Shown: piece after piece, positions 5,292 to 9,566 of the stretch
Position numbering within the stretch: position 1 is the stretch's first letter
Layout: each line of letters begins with the position of its first letter
DNA from: Anaerolineae bacterium
Lineage (GTDB): Bacteria > Chloroflexota > Anaerolineae > Epilineales > JAHCIE01
Assembly: GCA_026129385.1 (NCBI GenBank)
Contig: JAHCIE010000102.1
Coordinates: forward strand, 1 to 9,566
DNA: 9,566 bases
Direction of reading: 5' to 3'
The notes under the pieces: model-generated
Seen by the model: the letters and a program-made list of their open reading frames with translations, nothing else
Database searches by the model: none
Told to the model about the DNA's origin: nothing
Position numbers and translations under genes: made by a program

Positions 5292-7893
5292 GGTTCGACG
5301 CTCCTGGGAAGACGATGCGCTGCGGCCATGTCGCATCTGGCTCCAGCGTGCCATCGTACTTCTCCACCTGGACGTTGCAGCTATTCCATCCCTGGTGTCC
5401 CTGGCCGGTGGCGATGGCGCCGTTGAGAGTGTTGGTCGCGCCCGCCTGGCAGATGCCGGTCGTCTCGTCGATTTGGGACCACGCCCCCTCCCCCAGGGTC
5501 ACGACGCCGGGCATCATGCGCTCGGTGACCCAGACCGGGCGCATGACGGAGCCGTGGCGGCTCGTAATCCTGACGATGTCGCCCGTCTTCAGGCCTCGCG
5601 CCTCGGCGTCCACGGGGTTCATGATGAACTCCTGGGGGAAGGCCTCGCGCAGCCAGGGCAGGTTGTCGAAGACGGAGTGGGTGCGGCGGCGATAGTGGAT
5701 GGTGTAGAGTTGCAAGGGGAAGCCACCCTTGATCTTGTGCGCCCAATCCGTGAAGGTATCCTCGTAGCCCTCGGTGGCCTTGTTGTAGGTGGGGATGGGG
5801 CGAACCTCGTCGAAGCCGGAATTCTTGACGAATTCGGCAATGGACTTGCAGTGAATCTCTAGCTTGCCGCTATCGGTCTTGAGCTTGTTGGCTTCCGGGT
5901 CCTTGCGGAAAGCCTCGAAGGCAATGTAGCCGAGCCTGTCGCCGGGCCGGCGCTGCACCTGGTAGATGCCCTGGTCGCGGAACTGGGCCAGGCTGATACG
6001 GCCCTGCTGCGGCTTGCCGGTGACGCCCATCGCGGCCATGTCGGCCTCGCTGATGGTGACCAGCGGCTCCTGGCCGCTGCCGTCAACCTTGGCGACCTTC
6101 GCGCCGGCAATCTGGTTGAACACCTGCTGCTTGAGGGGCAGCGGGTCCACCTTCGCCACGTCCAGGCCCAGGCGCGTGGCGACCTCGCGCACAACCCACA
6201 TGTCATCCTGCGCTTCGTATAGGGGCGGGGTGATCTGCCGCGCCCACATCAGCACCTCACGGTTGCCCTTGACATAGCCTTCCCGTTCCCACTGGGTGGT
6301 CACGGGCAGGACAAGGTCAGAATACTTGGCGTTGGTGGTCAAGAAGTGAGTCTGGCTGACGACGAACTCCACCTTGCGATGGGCCTCGATGCCCTTGACC
6401 AGGCCAACCTTCTGATTGAGCGCCGACCCCATGCCGTGGTAGAGCATCTGGATGTTGATGGGCTTGACGCTCTTGTAGCCCGCTGTGTACTGGCCTGTGA
6501 GAACCGCGTCCCACAGCTCGTTGTTGTTGACGACGGTCTTGATGGGGTTGTCGCCCACACCCGCCACGCCGCTGCCGCCCGCGGCCACCAGGTCGGGGCC
6601 GCCGTTGGCCGATTTCTCCCAGCAGCTGACGCCGGTCATGCGGCCGGGCTGGCCGATGTGGCCGGTCATGCAGCCGAGGGTCATGAACATCTGCGGCCAG
6701 GCGTCGGCGTTGTTGACCCGAGCGGGCGCCCAGCCGGTCAGCAGGGCCACGCGCCTAGTCTGGGCGATCTCGCGGGCCAGGGCGCGGATACGGTCCGGGT
6801 GCACACCACAGATCTCGGCCGCCCACTCGGCCGTCTTGGCCTGGCCATCCTGCGTGCCGAGGACGTAGTCCCTGAAGTTCTCCTTCGAGTCTGCCCCCGC
6901 TGGCATGTGGTCCTTGTCGAAACCGACGGTACAGCGGTTCAGGAAGTCCCAGTCGATGAGGGGGTTGGTCTTGGGGTTGTCTTCGGTGATGAGGGTATGG
7001 GCGATGCCCAGGGCCAGCGCGTGGTCGGTGGCGGGTCGAATGGGAATCCACTCATCGGCCAGAATCATGGCCGAGTCATTGTAGAACGGGTCGATAAAAA
7101 TGAATTTGGCGCCGGCGGCTTTGGCGGCCTGATAGAAATAGGTTGGGTTGCCCTGGCTGCTCCAGGCCGGGTTCGCGCCCCACATGACCACCAGCTGCGA
7201 ATTGCGCAGGTCCATGCGGTCATTGTGGCTGGTGGCGTACAGGCCATCGCCCAGGCCGGTCTTGGGGCCGGTGTAGAACCACGTGCCCCACGAGGTCGTG
7301 CCCCAGGTGGTGGTGTAGCCGCCGTACAGGGTCAGGGCGCGCGTAATGTCGCCGCCCGTGACCATGATGGACTCGTTGCCGTAGGTGTCCTTGACGCGCT
7401 TGATCTCACTCGCCAGGATGTTCAGCGCCTCGTCCCACGAGATGCGGACCCACTCGTCGCGACCCCGCAGGCTCTTGTCGCCGCCACCCGGCGCCCAGTG
7501 CTTGCGCACCATAGGGTACTTCAGCCGGTCGGGGCCGAAGACCTGCTGCCGCTGGGAGCGGCCCCGGGCGCAGGCCCGGTTTTGAGGGAAGTCGACGCTA
7601 TCGGGGTGGGTGTCGTCGGTCTTCACGCGCTGGACGACGCCGTCGACGACGTAGGCCTTTAGCAGGCAGCGGTGACCGCCGCAGTTGTGCCAGCAGGCAG
7701 CCGTGATCCACTCACCAGTGCCCGCCACAGCCGCCGGAGCCGCGCCGGTCGACTTTAATGGCTCCAGGCCGAACTTGAGGCCGCCGCCCGCCAGTGCGGC
7801 GGCGCCGCCCAGGGCGGCCGACCATTTGATGAAGCTGCGCCGCGATACGTGGCGTTCGGTGAGCAGCTCCGCGATAGGGTTGGGGTTGTCCAT
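5284..7893 (-). CDS. Tat-exported DmsA-like molybdopterin oxidoreductase (substrate uncertain)
   Basis: This 869-residue catalytic subunit of the DMSO reductase superfamily starts at the Met at 7893. That Met has AAGGAGGA 7 bases upstream and places the Tat motif SRRSFIK at residues 17-23. An FS0-type iron-sulfur motif follows: C67-x3-C71-x4-C76-x31-C108 (CWHNCGGHRC ... RACARG), one residue longer than the C-x3-C-x3-C spacing of the DmsA next door. Ser201 in WGTTSWGTW fits the molybdenum ligand. Other blocks are FGPDRLKYPMVRKHW, WGANPAWSSQGNPTYF, DEWIPIRPATDHALALG, LLTGWAPARVNNADAW, GCMTGHIGQPGRMTG, SQTHFLTTNAKYSDLVLPV and the C-terminal GHQGWNSCNVQVEKY. These resemble a divergent DMSO reductase A group seen in anaerobes rather than E. 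coli DmsA. Its own dmsB and dmsC follow directly. The frame also stays open 144 codons upstream through a receiver-like domain (see 7894-8325). The substrate may be DMSO, another S-/N-oxide or an oxyanion. Confidence 0.9.
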   Translation of the reverse strand: MDNPNPIAELLTERHVSRRSFIKWSAALGGAAALAGGGLKFGLEPLKSTGAAPAAVAGTGEWITAACWHNCGGHRCLLKAYVVDGVVQRVKTDDTHPDSVDFPQNRACARGRSQRQQVFGPDRLKYPMVRKHWAPGGGDKSLRGRDEWVRISWDEALNILASEIKRVKDTYGNESIMVTGGDITRALTLYGGYTTTWGTTSWGTWFYTGPKTGLGDGLYATSHNDRMDLRNSQLVVMWGANPAWSSQGNPTYFYQAAKAAGAKFIFIDPFYNDSAMILADEWIPIRPATDHALALGIAHTLITEDNPKTNPLIDWDFLNRCTVGFDKDHMPAGADSKENFRDYVLGTQDGQAKTAEWAAEICGVHPDRIRALAREIAQTRRVALLTGWAPARVNNADAWPQMFMTLGCMTGHIGQPGRMTGVSCWEKSANGGPDLVAAGGSGVAGVGDNPIKTVVNNNELWDAVLTGQYTAGYKSVKPINIQMLYHGMGSALNQKVGLVKGIEAHRKVEFVVSQTHFLTTNAKYSDLVLPVTTQWEREGYVKGNREVLMWARQITPPLYEAQDDMWVVREVATRLGLDVAKVDPLPLKQQVFNQIAGAKVAKVDGSGQEPLVTISEADMAAMGVTGKPQQGRISLAQFRDQGIYQVQRRPGDRLGYIAFEAFRKDPEANKLKTDSGKLEIHCKSIAEFVKNSGFDEVRPIPTYNKATEGYEDTFTDWAHKIKGGFPLQLYTIHYRRRTHSVFDNLPWLREAFPQEFIMNPVDAEARGLKTGDIVRITSRHGSVMRPVWVTERMMPGVVTLGEGAWSQIDETTGICQAGATNTLNGAIATGQGHQGWNSCNVQVEKYDGTLEPDATWPQRIVFPGASNHV

Positions 7894-8325
7894 AGGCCTT
7901 TCCTCCTTCACCCACCGTGCGCGGGACGACCGACGGCGCAACTGGCGGGACGCCTCGGCGCGAGTCACCGTTTGGAGGGTGGGTAAGAGATCGACATCCG
8001 CCTGAGATTCATAGACGACGGCATCCGCGCCGCCGCGCAGCGCTGCCAGGCGATAGTCGCCGTCGTCGTCGGGGATAAGGGCTACCATGCGAACACGGGG
8101 CGCGACCCGGTGGACTTCGCGCAGCAGATCTGCCCCATGCATGCCAAAGGCAAAGGGGGTGAGGACTACGATATCCGTTCCCGCTTTTGCCGCGACCAGA
8201 AGCGCGTCGTGATTGTCGGCCGTGGTAACACCCCCCGGCCAGGCCTGCAAGACTTGCAGAAGCGTCTCCCGCAGCCACCGATGCGGCGCTGCGAGGAGGA
8301 GAGAAGGGAATTGTCGAGCGTCCAT
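7894..8325 (-). CDS. Degenerate response-regulator receiver-like domain, in frame with the downstream molybdoenzyme
   Basis: From the ATG at 8325, 144 codons run without a stop directly into the Met of the molybdoenzyme at 7893. The domain shows receiver-fold periodicity: strand SLLLAAPH (8-15), helix RWLRETLLQVL, strand TDIVVLTP (50-57), helix HGADLLREVHRV, strand VRMVALIP, helix YRLAALRGGA, strand DAVVYES, then a helix and an Arg-rich tail. Receiver catalytic residues are missing: the acidic pair is replaced by A12-A13, the phosphoacceptor Asp by Thr56, the switch Thr/Ser by Ile84 and the Lys by Glu106. No DNA-binding domain follows. It may be a stand-alone pseudo-receiver that ends by running into the next gene, an N-terminal extension of the enzyme, or a gene that lost its stop. 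If translated as a fusion of 1013 residues, the Tat signal would be buried near residue 161. A GTACC-N9-GGTAC dyad (8328-8346) and a weak AGGGCGG site precede the ATG. Confidence 0.6.
7901..7908 (-). promoter_or_regulatory. Strong internal ribosome binding site deciding the molybdoenzyme start
   Basis: AAGGAGGA lies 7 bases before the ATG at 7893 and is read as Lys-Glu-Glu within the upstream open frame. It is the strongest Shine-Dalgarno match near either possible start and supports separate initiation of the Tat-signal-bearing enzyme inside a continuous reading frame. Confidence 0.8.
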
Positions 8326-8353
8326 GTGTACCGCCCTGACTGGTACGTGCGCG

Positions 8354-8371
8354 GCTCCTGAGTCTACTATA
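8354..8371 (-). promoter_or_regulatory. Candidate promoter element upstream of the receiver-like domain and reductase operon
   Basis: On the minus strand, TATAGT (8366-8371) is a good -10 match about 41 bases before the ATG at 8325. It follows immediately after the terminator of the regulator genes. The -35 position falls inside the terminator stem and does not match TTGACA, suggesting activator dependence. The 18 bases TATAGTAGACTCAGGAGC match the chaperone-gene element at 443-460 in 14 positions. No transcription start can be proven from sequence. Confidence 0.45.
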
Positions 8372-8378
8372 GCAGAAA

Positions 8379-8407
8379 GGGTGTTCCCTCGCTGAGAGGA
8401 AACACCC
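8379..8407 (-). terminator. Intrinsic terminator of the two-component regulator genes
   Basis: A 12-bp stem with one mismatch (8379-8390 and 8396-8407, arms GGGTGTTCCCTC and GAGGAAACACCC as read on the plus strand) encloses a 5-base loop. On the minus strand it is followed by TTTCTGCTAT, a modest T-rich run. It lies 131 bases beyond the response-regulator stop, just before the promoter-like TATAGT of the next unit. The rest of this 212-bp gap holds a small dyad at 8465-8477 (ACCGAC-C-GTCGGT) and no gene that I can support. Confidence 0.72.
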
Positions 8408-8537
8408 GTTGCTTGACGTGCAGATTGCGCGACGCCCGCTGTCGTGACTTTCACGGACACCAGGACCGACCGTCGGTTGTGTGGCCGATGGTGGGCCTCC
8501 CTGGAATGTGGCAGCAGGGCTGCCCACTCCGGGCGGC

Positions 8538-9188
8538 TTACCCCAGGAGGCGGAACTTGAGGGCGTACTCGACCAACTCCGAGCGGTGGGTCAGGTCCAG
8601 CTTGCCCATGATGCGCTCGCGGTAGGTCTCCACGGTGCGCGGCGACACGGCCAGCTGTTCGCCAATCTCGCGACTGGTGAAGCCTTTGGCGGTCAGCTCC
8701 AGCACCTGGCGCTCGCGCTCTGACAGGACGTCTGGCCCCACGACACGCTGCGCGCCGCCCGCGTGTCGATGCTCGCGGACGATGGCCTGCACACCCGACG
8801 GCTGCAAGAAGACCTCGCCCCTTGCTACGGTGCGAATAGCGTTGACCAGATCGCGGTCGGCGGCCGACTTGCCCACGTAGCCCATGCCCCCCGCTTCGAG
8901 GAAAGCGACCAGGTAGGCGTCCTCGTCGTGCATCGTTAACGCCAGAATGCGGGCCGTCGGCCATAAGGCGCGCAGGCGGCGGGTCGCCTCGACGCCGTCG
9001 AAGTCGGGCAGGGTGATATCCATGACGACAACATCCGGGTGTAGCTGGTTGGCCTGCTCCACTGCCTCGGCCCCCGTCGGCGCTTCGCCAATGACCATCA
9101 GGTCGGCCTGGCCGTCTAGCAGGAGGCGCAGACCACTGCGCACGACAGTGTGATCGTCTACCAGGAAGACGCGAATCGGGTTGCTCAT
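8538..9188 (-). CDS. NarL/LuxR-family two-component response regulator
   Basis: This 216-residue regulator has an N-terminal receiver with the complete phosphorylation set: acidic pair Asp11-Asp12 in FLVDDH, phosphoacceptor Asp57 in VVVMDITLPDFDG, Thr85 in LALTMHDE and Lys107 in YVGKSA. A linker of about 30 residues leads to a LuxR-type helix-turn-helix at about 155-213 (LSERERQVLELTAKGFTSREIGEQLAVSPRTVETY, given here only as a family block ending in HRSELVEYALKF). On phosphorylation by the adjacent kinase it should dimerise and bind DNA. Its ATG overlaps the kinase stop as ATGA, indicating coupled synthesis. Being next to a respiratory reductase operon, it is the obvious candidate for controlling it in response to an electron acceptor or redox state, as NarL and similar regulators do. 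The target is inferred from position. Confidence 0.93.
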   Translation of the reverse strand: MSNPIRVFLVDDHTVVRSGLRLLLDGQADLMVIGEAPTGAEAVEQANQLHPDVVVMDITLPDFDGVEATRRLRALWPTARILALTMHDEDAYLVAFLEAGGMGYVGKSAADRDLVNAIRTVARGEVFLQPSGVQAIVREHRHAGGAQRVVGPDVLSERERQVLELTAKGFTSREIGEQLAVSPRTVETYRERIMGKLDLTHRSELVEYALKFRLLG

Positions 9189-9566
9189 GCCGACCTCTCG
9201 ACTTCATCGTCGCCGACGGGTATCTCGATGACCACCCGTGTCCCGCCGCTCTCAGGCGCATCCACTCGCAGCGTGCCGCCAGCCATCAGAACGCGCTCGC
9301 GCATCCCCTCCAGGCCCAGGCCGTTGCCGCGCCGCGCCGGGTCCAGCCCGATCCCGTCGTCGATGATGCTCAGGTGAACGCACTCGGCGCGGCGTTCCAG
9401 TGCCACCCAGGCGTGGCGGGCCTGGGCATGGCGCATGACATTGGTCAGCCCTTCCTGCACGGCCCGGTAGAGGACAATCTCGACCTCGGGCGCCAGGCGA
9501 CCGAGGCCCGGCGGGGCCGTCAGGGTGATATCGATGCCCCCCCGTTCGGCGTACTGCGTGACGCCG
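9185..9566 (-). CDS. NarX/LiaS-type sensor histidine kinase, C-terminal ATPase domain (partial)
   Basis: The open frame continues off the right edge, leaving the last 126 residues and the TGA stop. The visible part is a HATPase_c domain of the HisKA_3 kinase class: N-box EIVLYRAVQEGLTNVMRHAQA with the catalytic Glu and Asn, G1 box DDGIGLD, G2 box GNGLGLEGMRERV, then the GGTLRV and GGTRVVIEIP strands. The phosphoacceptor His and the sensor region lie outside the window, so the signal it detects cannot be read. It overlaps the response-regulator start by 4 bp and is almost certainly its cognate kinase. Confidence 0.92.
   Translation of the reverse strand, partial: GVTQYAERGGIDITLTAPPGLGRLAPEVEIVLYRAVQEGLTNVMRHAQARHAWVALERRAECVHLSIIDDGIGLDPARRGNGLGLEGMRERVLMAGGTLRVDAPESGGTRVVIEIPVGDDEVERSA

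Noticed and set aside
5292..5354. Longer N-terminus for the first DmsB from an upstream in-frame Met
   Set aside because: It would add 21 residues without similarity to DmsB and increase overlap with the upstream gene. The Met at 5291 has a ribosome site and gives the family length.
6346..7662. 438-codon plus-strand open frame opposite the first molybdoenzyme
   Set aside because: It shows the same antisense composition effect, with no recognisable domain and no sensible ribosome site. The minus strand is clearly coding here.
8328..8346. GTACC-N9-GGTAC dyad before the receiver-like domain
   Set aside because: Five-base arms are short and likely to occur by chance. It could hold the weak ribosome site in a loop, but nothing else supports control there.
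8326..9261. Extension of the molybdoenzyme open frame upstream of 8325 through the regulator gene
   Set aside because: The frame stays open only because of high GC. It overlaps the well-supported response regulator in another frame and crosses a terminator, and the translation before the Met at 8325 has no domain character.
1..9566. CRISPR arrays, tRNA or rRNA genes, insertion sequences
   Set aside because: I looked for regular direct repeats, tRNA-like cloverleaf ends and transposase frames on both strands and saw none; the only long repeats are the paralogous dmsB segments and the two hairpins.

Overview
The window is GC-rich bacterial DNA in which every gene I can support lies on the minus strand, so the map reads from right to left. 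It holds a respiratory complex iron-sulfur molybdoenzyme (CISM) locus of the DMSO reductase type, with a two-component regulator upstream and a dedicated Tat/molybdoenzyme chaperone downstream. Strong Shine-Dalgarno sites, short spacings and overlapping stop/start codons mark one tightly packed operon. The organism is an anaerobically respiring, high-GC bacterium with a Tat pathway. A Chloroflexota-like or similar lineage is possible, but this is a guess and nothing in the window fixes the taxon.

Right end (8538-9566): the C-terminal ATPase domain of a NarX/LiaS-type histidine kinase (cut by the window edge) overlaps by 4 bp a complete NarL/LuxR-type response regulator. A hairpin followed by a T-rich stretch (8379-8407) probably ends this unit.

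Middle (5284-8325): after a promoter-like TATAGT, a 144-residue receiver-like domain that has lost its phosphorylation residues runs with no stop codon into a Tat-exported molybdopterin oxidoreductase. The oxidoreductase has its own strong ribosome site and Met inside the same frame.

Core operon (647-7893): molybdoenzyme 1 (DmsA-like), DmsB 1 (four 4Fe-4S clusters), DmsC quinol-oxidising membrane anchor, molybdoenzyme 2 (a close DmsA homologue), DmsB 2. There are two catalytic AB pairs but only one anchor gene in view. Electrons would pass from menaquinol through DmsC to DmsB and then to the molybdenum-bis-PGD site outside the membrane. A perfect 17-bp inverted repeat follows the last gene.

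Left end (1-409): the N-terminal 136 residues of a TorD/DmsD-family chaperone, truncated by the window edge, which would proof-read the Tat-dependent catalytic subunits. Its upstream region holds a promoter-like element that shares 14 of 18 bases with the element upstream of the receiver-like domain, which suggests common control of the two units.
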